Source: Acidimicrobiaceae bacterium (GTDB taxonomy: Bacteria; Actinomycetota; Acidimicrobiia; Acidimicrobiales; RAAP-2). Taken from it: a DNA stretch of 64,000 nt. Under the pieces are notes generated by a model, which had not been told where the DNA came from, did no database searches, and was given only the letters and a program-made list of their open reading frames with translations. Where the stretch lies: assembly GCA_003164095.1 (NCBI GenBank), contig PLRX01000089.1:24188-88187 (forward strand), read 5' to 3'. The stretch's first letter is position 1. Each line of letters begins with the position of its first letter. The position numbers were made by a program, and so were the translations under genes. Below are positions 1 to 9,327 of this stretch, piece after piece.

Positions 1-55
1 CGGCCCGCGCCAGACGATCAACGTGTCCGACGAGGAGCTCGCTCAGGGGATCTGA
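1..55 (+). CDS. 3' end of an unidentified CDS (partial)
   Basis: The reading frame starting at base 2 is open and ends at a TGA at 53-55, giving a 17-residue C-terminus that ends ...SDEELAQGI. The acidic, polar ending looks like a normal protein tail. It is too short to assign a family. It converges with the GntR gene that ends at 118. Confidence 0.5.
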   Translation, partial: GPRQTINVSDEELAQGI

Positions 56-117
56 CCCTCCGGCAACCGCTCCGGGCTCCGGGTGACGTCCGTACGCAAC
101 GGGCGCGGACGGGTCGG

Positions 118-894
118 TCAGGTGATGCCGGTCTGCAGCGCGATCTTGATCCGGTCGGATCGGAAGATGTCCCGGGCGAACTCGACGGCCAGTCCGGCGG
201 TGGTGAACGCCGTCCGGGTGATGAGCATGAGAGCCGAGCCCTGGTCCACCTGCAGCAGCTCGGCCTCGTCCGCCCGGGCGATGACCGGCTCGAGCGCCTC
301 GACGGCCGAGGTGGGTCGTTGCCCGTAGGTGCGGGTCAGGAGACCGTAGAGCGAGCCGGACAGCCCGTAGTCGAGCAGGTCGGGGAAGGGACCGGTGGGA
401 AAGAAGGAACGTTCGATGGCCAACGGCTCGCGTCGAGCGGTCCGCACGCGGACGATCTCGTGCACGGGCGTGCCGCGCTGGATCCCCAGCGCGCTCGCCA
501 CCTTGGCGTTGGACGGGACGGTGGTGGCGGACACCACCCGTGCGCCGGCCCGCAGGTTCGATCGGCGCATCTGCTCGGTGAAGCCGGCCATGCCCGTCAG
601 GTCGCACTCGATGCGCGGCTCCCGGACGAACGTGCCGCCGAGTCTCCCCGTCTTGCGCTCGAGTGTCCCCTTCCCCTCGAGGGTGGCGAGCGCCTGACGC
701 AGGGTCATCCGGCTGACGCCGAGGGACGCGGCGAAGACGTCCTCGCGCGGTAGGCGGTCGCCGGGCACCAGGTCACCCCTCCCGATGAGGTCGGTGAGCC
801 ACCTGGCGATGCTGGCGTGCACCGGCGTGCCGTCCGGGGTGGGGAACGAGGGCGCGCCGGCCAGCCAGTCGAGGGGGGTCTCCGCGCGCGTCAC
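118..894 (-). CDS. GntR/HutC-family transcriptional regulator
   Basis: A 258-residue regulator with an N-terminal winged helix (the stretch PREDVFAASLGVSRMTLRQA is the recognition region) and a C-terminal UTRA effector-binding domain ('GTPVHEIVRVRTARREPLAIERSFF'-type, quoted in part) running to residue ~250. The GTG at 894 is preferred to an upstream in-frame start at 1008, because a TAGCAT -10 box (minus strand, 902-907) lies exactly 7 bases upstream and no ribosome binding site is present, as in other leaderless genes here. It is divergent from a phosphotransferase gene. A GTCTAGAC palindrome in the shared region is a plausible HutC-type operator. UTRA ligands are usually small metabolites; this one is unknown, possibly a substrate of the adjacent kinase and demethylase. 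Confidence 0.9.
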   Translation of the reverse strand: MTRAETPLDWLAGAPSFPTPDGTPVHASIARWLTDLIGRGDLVPGDRLPREDVFAASLGVSRMTLRQALATLEGKGTLERKTGRLGGTFVREPRIECDLTGMAGFTEQMRRSNLRAGARVVSATTVPSNAKVASALGIQRGTPVHEIVRVRTARREPLAIERSFFPTGPFPDLLDYGLSGSLYGLLTRTYGQRPTSAVEALEPVIARADEAELLQVDQGSALMLITRTAFTTAGLAVEFARDIFRSDRIKIALQTGIT

Positions 895-901
895 TGGGGC
901 G

Positions 902-952
902 ATGCTACGGCAACCCCCGGAGCGCCGGAGGCCACTGATATTCTGTCTAGAC
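902..952. promoter_or_regulatory. Divergent promoter with GntR/HutC-type operator GTCTAGAC
   Basis: The palindrome GTCTAGAC lies at 945-952. GTCTAGAC is the core of the known DasR/NagR-type (HutC subfamily) operator TGGTCTAGACCA. Here the flank is partly conserved (GTCTAGACCA). A plus-strand -10 box TATTCT (939-944) abuts it, so a bound regulator would cover the start point of the kinase gene. A minus-strand TAGCAT (902-907) serves the regulator. The operator call is inference from motif and position. Confidence 0.6.
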
Positions 953-1026
953 CATGGGCGGACGCCCAGGGCCACAGACCAGGGTCCGTCGTCGCAACGG
1001 GCGGTCAAGGCGCACCAAGGGGGGTC

Positions 1027-1968
1027 ATGGACGGTTCGCAGACGGAGGCACCGGCGGTAGGTCCGACGCTGTCCCGATCCCTCTGCGACGCCGTGGACGT
1101 CCTACGGGGCCGTCCCCTGGAGGTGACGGAGCTGGCCGGCGGGTTGACCAACCGGAACTTCAAGGTCGTCACGCCCGAGGGCGCTTACGTGGTGCGGATC
1201 TCCGGGCCCGGCAGCGGTGCACTCTCGATCGACCGGGACAACGAGTACCGGAACTCGGTCATCGCGGCACGGACGGGCGTCGGCGCCCCGGTGCACGCCT
1301 ACGTGCCCACCGAGTCGGCGCTCGTCATCGGTTACATCGAGGGTCGTACGTTCACCGACCAGGACTTCGACGCCCCCGGGGTGATCGATCGGGTGGCGGC
1401 GTCCTGTCGCCGACTCCACGACGGGCCCCGCTTCGTCAACTCCTTCGACATGTTCGAGATCCAGGCCGGCTACCTGCAGATCGTCCTGGAGAGCGGGTAC
1501 CGGTTGCCCGACGACTACCTGGAGCACGCCCCGGCGGTGGAGCGCATCCGGGAGGCGCTCACGGTCCGCGCGGTGCCGACCGTCGCCTGCAACAACGACC
1601 TCCTCGCAGGCAACTTCATCGATGACGGCGAGACCGTCCGACTGATCGACTACGAGTACGCCGGCAACAACGACGCCTGCTTCGAGCTCGGCAACATCTG
1701 GAGCGAGTGCCACCTGACCCAGTGGCAGCTCGAGCACCTGGTCACCACGTACTACGGCCGGTTCCTGGCGAACAAGGTGGCCCGGGCACGGCTGCTGGGT
1801 CTGATGGGGCAGTACGGGTGGACGTTGTGGGCCTCGATCCAGGAGGCGACGAGTGACATCGAGTTCGAGTTCTGGCCCTGGGGCATGGAGAAGTACGAGC
1901 GCGCCGTGGCCACGTTCCGCGGTGCTGAGCTCACCCGCCTCATCGACGACGTCCAACGGGCCGACTGA
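1027..1968 (+). CDS. Choline/ethanolamine-kinase-like phosphotransferase
   Basis: A 313-residue APH-fold kinase. Visible signatures are 'ELAGGLTNRNFKV' in the nucleotide loop, 'CNNDLLAGNF' as the catalytic loop and 'LIDYEYAG' as the metal-binding DFG-equivalent. The first catalytic-loop residue is Asn where most family members have His, but the catalytic Asp is kept. ATG 1027 is chosen because the kinase homology begins shortly after it and GGGG-rich sequence precedes it; the open frame extends upstream to 817 without homology. It is followed after 53 bases by a dimethylglycine/sarcosine-dehydrogenase-like gene, which suggests handling of choline-, betaine- or amine-type compounds. The exact substrate cannot be read from sequence. 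Confidence 0.85.
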   Translation: MDGSQTEAPAVGPTLSRSLCDAVDVLRGRPLEVTELAGGLTNRNFKVVTPEGAYVVRISGPGSGALSIDRDNEYRNSVIAARTGVGAPVHAYVPTESALVIGYIEGRTFTDQDFDAPGVIDRVAASCRRLHDGPRFVNSFDMFEIQAGYLQIVLESGYRLPDDYLEHAPAVERIREALTVRAVPTVACNNDLLAGNFIDDGETVRLIDYEYAGNNDACFELGNIWSECHLTQWQLEHLVTTYYGRFLANKVARARLLGLMGQYGWTLWASIQEATSDIEFEFWPWGMEKYERAVATFRGAELTRLIDDVQRAD

Positions 1969-2021
1969 CGGCACCGGACGGCCCACCGACAACAATCCCT
2001 CTGACGACAAGGACCCATGAC

Positions 2022-4484
2022 ATGAGTACGGACAACGGACTGCCCGATCGGGCGCAGGTGGTCATCATCGGCGGCGGCATCGTGGGTACCAGCGTCGCCT
2101 ACCACCTGACCCGGATGGGGCGCACGGACGTGGTCCTGATCGAACAGGGCCAGCTGTCGTCGGGCACGACCTGGCACGCGGCCGGCCTGCTGGGGCAGCT
2201 GAGGGCGACGGAAGGTGGGACCCGGCTCGTGCAGTACTCGGCCCAGCTCTACAGCGACCTGGAGGCGGAAACGGGTCTCGCTACCGGATTCAAGCGGTGT
2301 GGGGGTGTGACCGTCGCCCGGACGGAGGACCGCATGGTGCAGCTGCGACGGACAGCGGCGACGGCCGAGGTCTACGACCTCGAGTGCGAGCTGATCAGCC
2401 CGGCTCGGGCCAAGGACCTCTACCCCGTACTGGAAACCGAGGGCCTGGTGGGCGCCATCTGGCTGCCCGGCGACGGGACCGCAAATCCGGTCGACGTCAC
2501 GGCGTCGCTGGCCCGCGGCGCGCGGGACCGCGGCGCACGGGTCTTCGAGCGCACCCGGGTACTCGCCATCGGACAGGAGTCCGGCCGAGTGACCGGGGTC
2601 GTCACCGACAGGGGCACCATCGAGGCGGAGGTGGTGGTGAACTGTGCCGGCCAGTGGGCCAAGGCCGTCGGCGCCCTGGCCGGGGTCAACGTGCCCCTGC
2701 ACTCGGCCGAACACTTCTACGTGGTGTCCGAACAGATCGAGGGGGTCCATCCCGATCTGCCCATCCTGCGGGACCCGGATGGCTACACCTACTTCAAGGA
2801 GGAGGTCGGCGGCCTCGTCATCGGGGGGTTCGAGCCCGAGGCCAAGCCCTGGGTGGCACCCGACCAGCTGCCGTACCCGTTCGAGTTCCAGCTCCTCGAC
2901 GAGGACTGGGACCACTTCTCGATCATCATGGAGAGCGCGTTGGAGCGTATCCCCGCCCTCCATCACACGGGCATCCGGAAGTTCTACAACGGTCCCGAGA
3001 GCTTCACTCCCGACAACCAATTCATCGTGGGGGAGGCGCCTGAGCTCGCCAACTTCTTCGTCGGTGCAGGATTCAACTCGGTGGGCATCGCCTCGGCCGG
3101 TGGGGCCGGCCGTGCCCTGGCGGAGTGGATCGTGGAGGGTGAGCCGACCGTCGATCTGGTCGCTCAGGACATCCGTAGGTTCGCGCCGTTCAACGGGAAC
3201 AACCAGTGGCTCCACGACCGGGTGGGCGAGATCCTGGGGCTCCACTACGGGGTCCCGTGGCCGAACCGGGAGCTCGTGACCTCCCGACCGTTCCGCAGGT
3301 CGCCGGTGTACCACCTACTGCAGGCGGCCGGTGCCCAATTCGGCTCCAAGATGGGCTGGGAGCGCGCCAATGTCTTCGCGCCGGCCGGCGCCGAGCCCGT
3401 GCTCGACTACACGTGGGACCGGCCCGACTGGCTGACGTGGTCGGCGGGCGAGCAGGAGCGGACCCGGACGTCGGCGACCCTGTTCGACGAGACCTCCTTC
3501 GGCAAGCTGCTCCTGACCGGCCGTGACGCCGAGCAGGTGCTCCAGCGTCTCTGCACCGCCGACGTGGGCGTGCCGGTGGGGCGCGCCGTCTACACCGGCA
3601 TGCTGAACAGCCGGGGTGGCTACGAGGCCGATGTGACGGTCACGAGGCTGGCCACAGACCGCTACCTCCTGGTCACGGGTTCGGCCTCCGTGCTGCGAGA
3701 CCTGTCCTGGATCCAGCGGCACACGGCCCCCGACGAGCACCTGGCCGTGGTGGACGTGTCCTCCGCCTACGCCGTCTACGGCGTGATGGGCCCGCGTTCG
3801 CGCGAGCTGCTGCTGCGGCTGACCCGTGCCGACCTGTCGGACGCGTCGTTCCCCTTCGGCTCGAGTCGGGAGATCGATCTCGGGCACGCCACGGTGCGGG
3901 CCACCCGGATCACCTATGTCGGTGAGCTGGGGTGGGAGCTCTACGTGCCGACCGAGTTCGCCGTGGGCGTCTTCGAGCTCCTCCTCGAGGCCGGCGCCGA
4001 CCTGCCGCTCACCCAGGCCGGGTACTACGCGATCAATTCGCTGCGACTGGACAAGGGCTACCGCGCCTTCGGCGCCGACCTGACGCCCGACCACAACCCG
4101 GTGGAGGCGGGCCTGCGCTTCACCTGCAAGCTCGGCACCGACATCGACTTCGTGGGACGGGCCGCCGTCGAGCGGGCGGTGGTCGAAGGGCCCCGCCGCC
4201 GGCTCGTGTCCTTCCGACTGGAGGATCCGGACGCCATGATGTGGGGCGGCGAGCTGGTCCTCCGGGACGGCGTGGCCGCCGGCCAGGTGACCTCGGTGGC
4301 CTGGTCGGCCACGCTCGGCGTGTGCGTCGGTCTGGCGTACGTCTGGCGGCGCGACCGGGAGCCGGTGACGGCGGACCACCTGACGGAGGCTGTCTGGCAC
4401 GTCAACGTGGGTGGACGCCTGCTGTCCGCCTCGGTGGGGCTCAAGGCACCCTACGACCCGGCCAACGAGCGCATCCGCTCGTGA
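2022..4484 (+). CDS. FAD-dependent oxidoreductase/GcvT-domain protein (dimethylglycine or sarcosine dehydrogenase-like)
   Basis: An 820-residue two-part enzyme. Residues ~10-370 form a DAO-type FAD domain with the dinucleotide motif 'VIIGGGIVGTSVAYHL' and a 'SSGTTWHAAGLL' segment typical of dimethylglycine/sarcosine dehydrogenases. Residues ~380-800 contain FAO_M, GCV_T and GCV_T_C domains that transfer the one-carbon unit to tetrahydrofolate ('YVGELGWELYVP', 'DKGYRAFGADLTPDHNP'). The family oxidatively demethylates N-methylated glycines. Length matches the family (~810-860). The start has an AAGGA ribosome binding site at ~2009. It is probably co-transcribed with the upstream kinase. Dimethylglycine versus sarcosine versus another N-methyl substrate is undecided. 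Confidence 0.92.
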   Translation: MSTDNGLPDRAQVVIIGGGIVGTSVAYHLTRMGRTDVVLIEQGQLSSGTTWHAAGLLGQLRATEGGTRLVQYSAQLYSDLEAETGLATGFKRCGGVTVARTEDRMVQLRRTAATAEVYDLECELISPARAKDLYPVLETEGLVGAIWLPGDGTANPVDVTASLARGARDRGARVFERTRVLAIGQESGRVTGVVTDRGTIEAEVVVNCAGQWAKAVGALAGVNVPLHSAEHFYVVSEQIEGVHPDLPILRDPDGYTYFKEEVGGLVIGGFEPEAKPWVAPDQLPYPFEFQLLDEDWDHFSIIMESALERIPALHHTGIRKFYNGPESFTPDNQFIVGEAPELANFFVGAGFNSVGIASAGGAGRALAEWIVEGEPTVDLVAQDIRRFAPFNGNNQWLHDRVGEILGLHYGVPWPNRELVTSRPFRRSPVYHLLQAAGAQFGSKMGWERANVFAPAGAEPVLDYTWDRPDWLTWSAGEQERTRTSATLFDETSFGKLLLTGRDAEQVLQRLCTADVGVPVGRAVYTGMLNSRGGYEADVTVTRLATDRYLLVTGSASVLRDLSWIQRHTAPDEHLAVVDVSSAYAVYGVMGPRSRELLLRLTRADLSDASFPFGSSREIDLGHATVRATRITYVGELGWELYVPTEFAVGVFELLLEAGADLPLTQAGYYAINSLRLDKGYRAFGADLTPDHNPVEAGLRFTCKLGTDIDFVGRAAVERAVVEGPRRRLVSFRLEDPDAMMWGGELVLRDGVAAGQVTSVAWSATLGVCVGLAYVWRRDREPVTADHLTEAVWHVNVGGRLLSASVGLKAPYDPANERIRS

Positions 4485-4539
4485 GCGGCGGGCGGTCAGT
4501 GGCTTGCCCCGGCCGCCCGGCCTCACCAGACTCGACGAT

Positions 4540-5343
4540 GTGACGGCTACGCCGACCGACCCCTCCGACGCCGTGCCCGACCCGACGCCCGAGGGCTCCT
4601 CGCCCTCGAGGCTGGCCCGGGCCAGGGCGGCATTCGCGCGCAGTCTGCGGACCTTGCTGGCGCCTGACGGGTTGCCCGCCGGGGCATCGGCCGAGCTGGA
4701 GTCCGCCCTCGGGGACATCGGCCGTGAGGCCCTCGCCCCCGGGCCCGGGCGGCTGCGCCGGATCCGGGGCGAGGTGGCGGCCGCCCCACCCCGGCTCCTC
4801 GACTGGATGTCGACCCAGGTGATCGAGCACCCGGCCGTGGTCTACGACGTCGCGGGGGTGGAGGAGCTGTCGTCCCGTCAGACGAAGTCGATCCAGGCGG
4901 CGGTCGGTGCCCTGCAATTGGCGCTGGTGGGCGCGGCCTCGGCATCGACGCTCGAGGGCGGTCCCGTCATCGCCCTCGCCATCGACGGCGTCGTCGGACA
5001 GGTGGCGGCCGTCGTCCACGGCGTCTGCGACTGGTACACGACAGGGTCGTATCTGGTGCGTCGGCTCGACGGGCTCGGCCTCCGGGCCGACGCGGGGGAG
5101 ATCCGCCGTCTGACCAATGCCGCGCTCATGTCGAAGGGCAAGGCTGTCGACGAGCGGATGCTGGCCCGGTCGACCGAGCTCCGCCTGATCCGCCGGTGGT
5201 CGGGCAACGGGCTGGTCGACGCACTGCCGTTCGGTTCGTCGCTGGGCAAGGCCTCCGTCAAGGCGGCCGGGCGGATCGACCTCTCCGACCTGGAGCGCCT
5301 GGTGGCCGTGCTGCGCGCCGACGAACTCCCCCCGGGCCGGTAG
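4540..5343 (+). CDS. Conserved hypothetical protein
   Basis: A 267-residue protein beginning at GTG 4540. The frame is open from 4411, but that part overlaps the upstream gene and is Pro/Arg-rich. No family recognised. It has an N-terminal charged helical region, a central small-residue-rich stretch (~130-170, ALQLALVGAASAS and VVGQVAAVVHGV) that could be one or two hydrophobic helices, and a C-terminus with Leu-rich helices and 'RIDLSDLERLVAVL'. It follows the flavoenzyme by 55 bases on the same strand and converges with the ABC ATPase gene. The central segment may be membrane-associated, but that is a guess. Confidence 0.65.
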   Translation: MTATPTDPSDAVPDPTPEGSSPSRLARARAAFARSLRTLLAPDGLPAGASAELESALGDIGREALAPGPGRLRRIRGEVAAAPPRLLDWMSTQVIEHPAVVYDVAGVEELSSRQTKSIQAAVGALQLALVGAASASTLEGGPVIALAIDGVVGQVAAVVHGVCDWYTTGSYLVRRLDGLGLRADAGEIRRLTNAALMSKGKAVDERMLARSTELRLIRRWSGNGLVDALPFGSSLGKASVKAAGRIDLSDLERLVAVLRADELPPGR

Positions 5344-5354
5344 GAGAGGGGAGT

Positions 5355-6134
5355 TCAGAGCACCTTGGCCAGGAACGACCGGGTGCGCTCGTGCTGCGGG
5401 TCGGTCAGCACCTGGGTCGGATCGCCCTGCTCGACGACCACTCCGCCGTCCATGAACACGACGGTGTCGCCCACCTCGCGTGCGAAGCCCATCTCGTGGG
5501 TCACCACGATCATGGTCATGCCCTCGTTGGCCAGGTCGCGCATGACGTCGAGGACGTCGCCCACCAGCTCCGGATCGAGGGCCGACGTCGGCTCGTCGAA
5601 GAGCATGAGCTTCGGGTCCATGGCCAACGCCCGGGCGATGGCGACCCGTTGCTGCTGGCCACCGGACAGCTGGTTCGGGTAGCTGTCGACCTTGTCGGCC
5701 AATCCCACACGGGCGAGCAGGTCGCGGGCCCGCTCCCTGGACGCTCCGGAGGCGGCCCTTCGCACCCACACCGGCCCGGAGGTCACGTTGTCGAGCACGG
5801 ACATGTGGGGGAAGAGGTTGAACCGCTGGAAGACCATGCCGATCTCGGCGCGCTTGGCGCAGACCTCACGGTCCTTGAGCTCATGGAGGCGGTTGCCGAC
5901 CTCGCGATAACCGACGAGCTCGCCGTCGACGCAGAGCTCGCCCCCGTCGATCTTCTCCAGGTGGTTGATGCACCGCAGGAACGTGCTCTTGCCGGATCCA
6001 GAAGGGCCGATGAGGCAGAGCACTTCGCCCCGGCCGACGGTGATGTCGATGCCCTTGAGCACCTCGAGGCGGCCGTACGCCTTGTGGACCGCGCGCGCCT
6101 CCACCATGGGCCGTGTGTCTGCCGGGACCGTCAC
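5355..6134 (-). CDS. Polar amino-acid ABC transporter, ATP-binding subunit (GlnQ/HisP-like)
   Basis: A 259-residue ATPase. Walker A is 'GPSGSGKST', the signature is '[15 protein letters not shown]', Walker B is '[16 protein letters not shown]' and the switch His is in 'VVTHEM'. The sequence is full-length for the polar amino-acid subfamily. It starts at GTG 6134, which overlaps the permease stop codon as GTGA, so the two are translationally coupled. The order binding protein-permease-ATPase indicates one importer operon read from 8140 to 5355. Cytoplasmic, peripheral to the membrane. Confidence 0.95.
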   Translation of the reverse strand: MTVPADTRPMVEARAVHKAYGRLEVLKGIDITVGRGEVLCLIGPSGSGKSTFLRCINHLEKIDGGELCVDGELVGYREVGNRLHELKDREVCAKRAEIGMVFQRFNLFPHMSVLDNVTSGPVWVRRAASGASRERARDLLARVGLADKVDSYPNQLSGGQQQRVAIARALAMDPKLMLFDEPTSALDPELVGDVLDVMRDLANEGMTMIVVTHEMGFAREVGDTVVFMDGGVVVEQGDPTQVLTDPQHERTRSFLAKVL

Positions 6135-7153
6135 ATCACTCCCTCGTGGTGGATCGGGACGGCGCTGGCGAGGGTCGGAACGGGAACGGCGGGCTGGCGA
6201 CGGAGCGCCTGACGGAGCCGCTGGAGGGGTGTGGGCGGGAGCTGCCTGGCGGAGCCCCGGGCGTAGTACCGCTCCACGTAGTACTGGCCGATCGTCATGA
6301 TCGAGGTGAAGAACAGATACCAGAGGCTGGCCACCATGAGGAGGGGCACCACCTGGTAGGTGGTGGAGGCGATGCTCTGGGTCGCCTGGAAGAGGTCGAC
6401 GACGGCGATGGTGGAGACGAGTGACGTGGTCTTGAGCATCGAGATCGTCTCGTTGCCTGTGGGGGGGATGATGACCCGCATGGCCTGGGGGAGGATGATC
6501 CTGCGGAGCATCTGGCGCTTGGACATTCCGAGGCTGGCGGCAGCCTCGGACTGGCCCTCGTCGACCGAGATGATGCCGGCCCGGACGATCTCGGCCATGT
6601 ACGCACCCTCGTTGAAGCTGAGTCCGAGCGCCCCGGCGACGAACGTCGTGATGAGCGTGTTGGAGTTGAAGGTCAGCAGCGCCGGCCCGAACGGCACCCC
6701 CAGGGTCAGGTGCTGGTAGAGGTAGGCGATCCCGAGGTACCAGAAGAAGAGCTGGACCAGGACGGGTGTGCCCCGGAAGAACCAGATGTACACCCAGGCC
6801 GCTCCCGACAGCAGGCGGCTGGGCGACAGGCGCATGACGGCGAGCAAGATGCCGATGAGGACGCCCGCCACCATGGCGATCACGGTGAGCTCCAGGGTCA
6901 CCGTGATGCCCCGCAGTACGGGGGCCACGAACAGGTAGTGGCCGACCACGCCCCACTGGAAGCGGCCCTCGCGGACCCCTCCGCGGACCACGTGGGAGAA
7001 GAGCAGGCTGTTCACCAGCATCGCCAAGAGGACGAGGATGACCACGCTGGCCACCCAGCGCCACGGGTGGCGCACGGGGACGATCGTCATGGTCGACGGA
7101 CCCCGACCCGCGCCACCGTCAGCCGGTGGAGCGGGGCCGGTGGCGTCCGTCAT
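6131..7153 (-). CDS. Polar amino-acid ABC transporter, permease subunit
   Basis: A 340-residue HisM/GlnP-type membrane protein. A ~35-residue Pro/Gly-rich cytoplasmic tail precedes the first helix ('[19 protein letters not shown]'). The EAA loop that contacts the ATPase is clear ('[20 protein letters not shown]'), preceded by '[12 protein letters not shown]'. It is longer than the usual 220-270 residues because of an extra N-terminal helix and a Pro/Arg-rich C-terminal tail. It lies 27 bases after the binding-protein gene and overlaps the ATPase start. Confidence 0.95.
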   Translation of the reverse strand: MTDATGPAPPADGGAGRGPSTMTIVPVRHPWRWVASVVILVLLAMLVNSLLFSHVVRGGVREGRFQWGVVGHYLFVAPVLRGITVTLELTVIAMVAGVLIGILLAVMRLSPSRLLSGAAWVYIWFFRGTPVLVQLFFWYLGIAYLYQHLTLGVPFGPALLTFNSNTLITTFVAGALGLSFNEGAYMAEIVRAGIISVDEGQSEAAASLGMSKRQMLRRIILPQAMRVIIPPTGNETISMLKTTSLVSTIAVVDLFQATQSIASTTYQVVPLLMVASLWYLFFTSIMTIGQYYVERYYARGSARQLPPTPLQRLRQALRRQPAVPVPTLASAVPIHHEGVM

Positions 7154-7180
7154 CGATCAGCCGCGTCGAGCGCCGCGGCC

Positions 7181-8140
7181 TCAGCTGGTGGCGCCGTTGA
7201 TGGTGGCCGTGGTGACGGCGCCGGACTGCACACCCCACTTGACCAGGATCTGGTGGTAGACGCCGTTGGAGATCAGCAGGTTGACGGCTGCGGCCACGGG
7301 GGCGGCCATGCCGTTCCCCTTGGGGAGCGCGAGGCCGTACGGGGCCGGCGCGTAGGCGGTGCCGCTGAGCTGGAACACTCCGTTCGAGGTGGCGACGATG
7401 TACGCGGCCACCGGCGAGTCGGCGAACCCGGCGTCGGCCCGTCCGCTCGAGACCGCCACGTTGGCGTCGGTCTGGGTGCCGAATACCAGGACATTGGCCT
7501 TCGGCTTGCCGGAGGCTACGCACTTGGCTGCCTGGGTCTTGGCGTCCGCCTCCTCGGTCGTGCCGCTCTCGACGGCGATCGAGTGCCCGCAGATGACGCT
7601 GATGTCGTTGAAGACCAGCGAGCTGCCCGTCTTGACGTAGAACGACTCACCGGCGCTGAAGTAGGTGACGAAGTCGACGACCTTCTGGCGGGCCAGCGTG
7701 TCGGTGAAGGAGGAGGCGCCCATGCCGTACTTGCCGGCGACGATGCCCGGGATGATGGTGTCGAAGGTGACGTTCACCAGCTTCGCCTTGAGGCCCAGGG
7801 TCTGCGTGATGGCGTTGGTGAGGTCGGCATCCATGCCCACGATGGTGCTGCCGTCGGGGGCGATGAACTCGTTGGGCGGATACGTGGCGTCCATGGCCAC
7901 CGTCAGACTGCCCGCCGACTTGACCGAGGCCGGGACGGTCGCGGCAATGGCGGCGTTGGCCGGTTGGGTCGGGATCACCGTGGTCGGGATGGGCGGCGCC
8001 GTGGTCGTCGTCGTGGACGCCGGAGCCGCGGTGGTCGTCGAGCTGCTCGAATTGCTGGAGCACGCGGTGGCGACCAGCGCCAGTGTGCCGAGTGCGACGG
8101 CCACCGCCGTCTTCTTCATGCCTCGGGTCGTCGATCGCAC
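7181..8140 (-). CDS. Amino-acid ABC transporter substrate-binding lipoprotein
   Basis: A 319-residue extracytoplasmic solute-binding protein (SBP_bac_3). It has a lipoprotein signal ending in the lipobox LVATAC, then a Ser/Thr/Ala-rich linker, then a periplasmic-binding fold ('GSLTVAMDATYPPNEFIAPD', 'IVGMDADLTNAITQTLGLK'). GTG 8140 is chosen over ATG 8119 because GGAGG sits 7 bases before it, whereas the ATG has GAGG only one base away. First gene of the three-gene importer operon. Substrate is probably a polar amino acid or opine-like compound. Confidence 0.93.
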   Translation of the reverse strand: MRSTTRGMKKTAVAVALGTLALVATACSSNSSSSTTTAAPASTTTTTAPPIPTTVIPTQPANAAIAATVPASVKSAGSLTVAMDATYPPNEFIAPDGSTIVGMDADLTNAITQTLGLKAKLVNVTFDTIIPGIVAGKYGMGASSFTDTLARQKVVDFVTYFSAGESFYVKTGSSLVFNDISVICGHSIAVESGTTEEADAKTQAAKCVASGKPKANVLVFGTQTDANVAVSSGRADAGFADSPVAAYIVATSNGVFQLSGTAYAPAPYGLALPKGNGMAAPVAAAVNLLISNGVYHQILVKWGVQSGAVTTATINGATS

Positions 8141-8225
8141 CGGTGAACCTCCACGTTCGTCCTGGTTGGGCGGCCCAAGTGTGCCACGGCCGGAGAACCC
8201 GGGGCCAACGTGGGCTGCAGACGCG

Positions 8226-8261
8226 GAACCACCGGCCGTGGTGATGACCGGCCGGTGGTTC
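8226..8261 (-). terminator. Strong hairpin after the cytochrome b operon
   Basis: A perfect 12-bp inverted repeat: GAACCACCGGCC at 8226-8237 and GGCCGGTGGTTC at 8250-8261, with a 12-base loop. It lies between the end of the minus-strand cytochrome operon (8284) and the start of the ABC importer (8140). No T-tract follows, as is common for high-GC actinobacterial terminators. It could also protect the 3' end. Confidence 0.6.
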
Positions 8262-8283
8262 GCAAGGTCTTGTCGGTTCCGCG

Positions 8284-9327
8284 TCAGGCGGACACCGGTT
8301 CGGGTTCCGGAGCCGACCCTTCGACCTGTGGCGGGCTGCCGGAGGTCCCGCCTCCACCCGGCCCCTCGACGTCGCGGTAGTGGTTGCGCCAGATGAGCCT
8401 GTACACCCGGGTCCACCGGGGGATCGACCGCAACCCCGGGATGAAGGGGACCAGGGCCAGCAGGATCGTCAGACCGATCATGATGGCGAACACCTGGAAG
8501 TCCCCGTTGGTCGAGTTGTTGGCCGGGGGCACCTGGTACCAGAGGGTGTAGAGCCACAGCCACGCCTGACCCGGCCACTGGCCCGTCTCGTTCATCATCC
8601 CCCACTGGTCGCCGGCCAAGTGGTCCTTCGTGGCCAGGCTGGCCAGGTACTGGCCGTCGGCGATGAAGAGGAGCGGCTTGGTGTAGTCGGTCCCGTAGAA
8701 CTGCCGGGAGGCCAGCAGGGCCCCGTCGAGCGCACCGCTCCGGGCCATGGAGGTCAGGGCCGTCACGATGGTGCCGACCGGGCCGTAGTCACCGGCCGGT
8801 ACGGTCAGCTTGCCGTCCGTGAACGTGGCGTTGGCCACGGCCTTCTCGTAGGCCGCCGTCCAGGCCGCCTGCTGGGTGGACGAGGCCGCACGGTACTCGG
8901 CCACCGCCGCCTGGACCTCGGGATCGTTCGGCAGCGTGCTGAGCGGCGCGAGGACGAAGTCGTTGGCGGTGTCGATCGGGTGGTGGACGCCCAGCCAGTG
9001 CTCAGGGGTGATGAAGCCGATCGACTGGGCGGTTCCGTTCTCGTTGTACGGAGGCCCGTAGCCGGCGGTGCCGCTGGTGCCGTCGAGCTCGGTGATGGCC
9101 GTCTGGGCGAAGTCGACCGGGTTGGCGGTCGACCACGACCGGACCGTCACCGGCTTGTCGTCCGGCGAGCCGAACACCACGGCCAGCCCCGTGACCAGGA
9201 TCGCCACCACGACGAGGGCGATCAGGAATTCTTTGACAATGTCGTAGCGCTCGTAGCGGCCCTTCCAGGCGACGGCGTCCCGGTCCTGGACGAACTTCTT
9301 GGGCTTCTTGTGGGTGTCGGCACTCAT
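8284..9327 (-). CDS. Cytochrome b C-terminal-like membrane subunit with large extracytoplasmic domain
   Basis: A 347-residue protein. An N-terminal cytoplasmic segment is followed by a helix at ~35-55 (LIALVVVAILVTGLAVVFG), a ~220-residue polar domain without heme-c motifs (no CxxCH), then a C-terminal helix ('FAIMIGLTILLALVPFIPGL') and a basic tail 'RWTRVYRLIWRNHYRD'. The end resembles the terminal helix of subunit IV/cytochrome b C-terminal proteins. It is the last gene of a three-gene operon whose stop and start codons overlap (ATGA with the cytochrome b gene). The middle domain belongs to no family I recognise. Confidence 0.75.
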   Translation of the reverse strand: MSADTHKKPKKFVQDRDAVAWKGRYERYDIVKEFLIALVVVAILVTGLAVVFGSPDDKPVTVRSWSTANPVDFAQTAITELDGTSGTAGYGPPYNENGTAQSIGFITPEHWLGVHHPIDTANDFVLAPLSTLPNDPEVQAAVAEYRAASSTQQAAWTAAYEKAVANATFTDGKLTVPAGDYGPVGTIVTALTSMARSGALDGALLASRQFYGTDYTKPLLFIADGQYLASLATKDHLAGDQWGMMNETGQWPGQAWLWLYTLWYQVPPANNSTNGDFQVFAIMIGLTILLALVPFIPGLRSIPRWTRVYRLIWRNHYRDVEGPGGGGTSGSPPQVEGSAPEPEPVSA

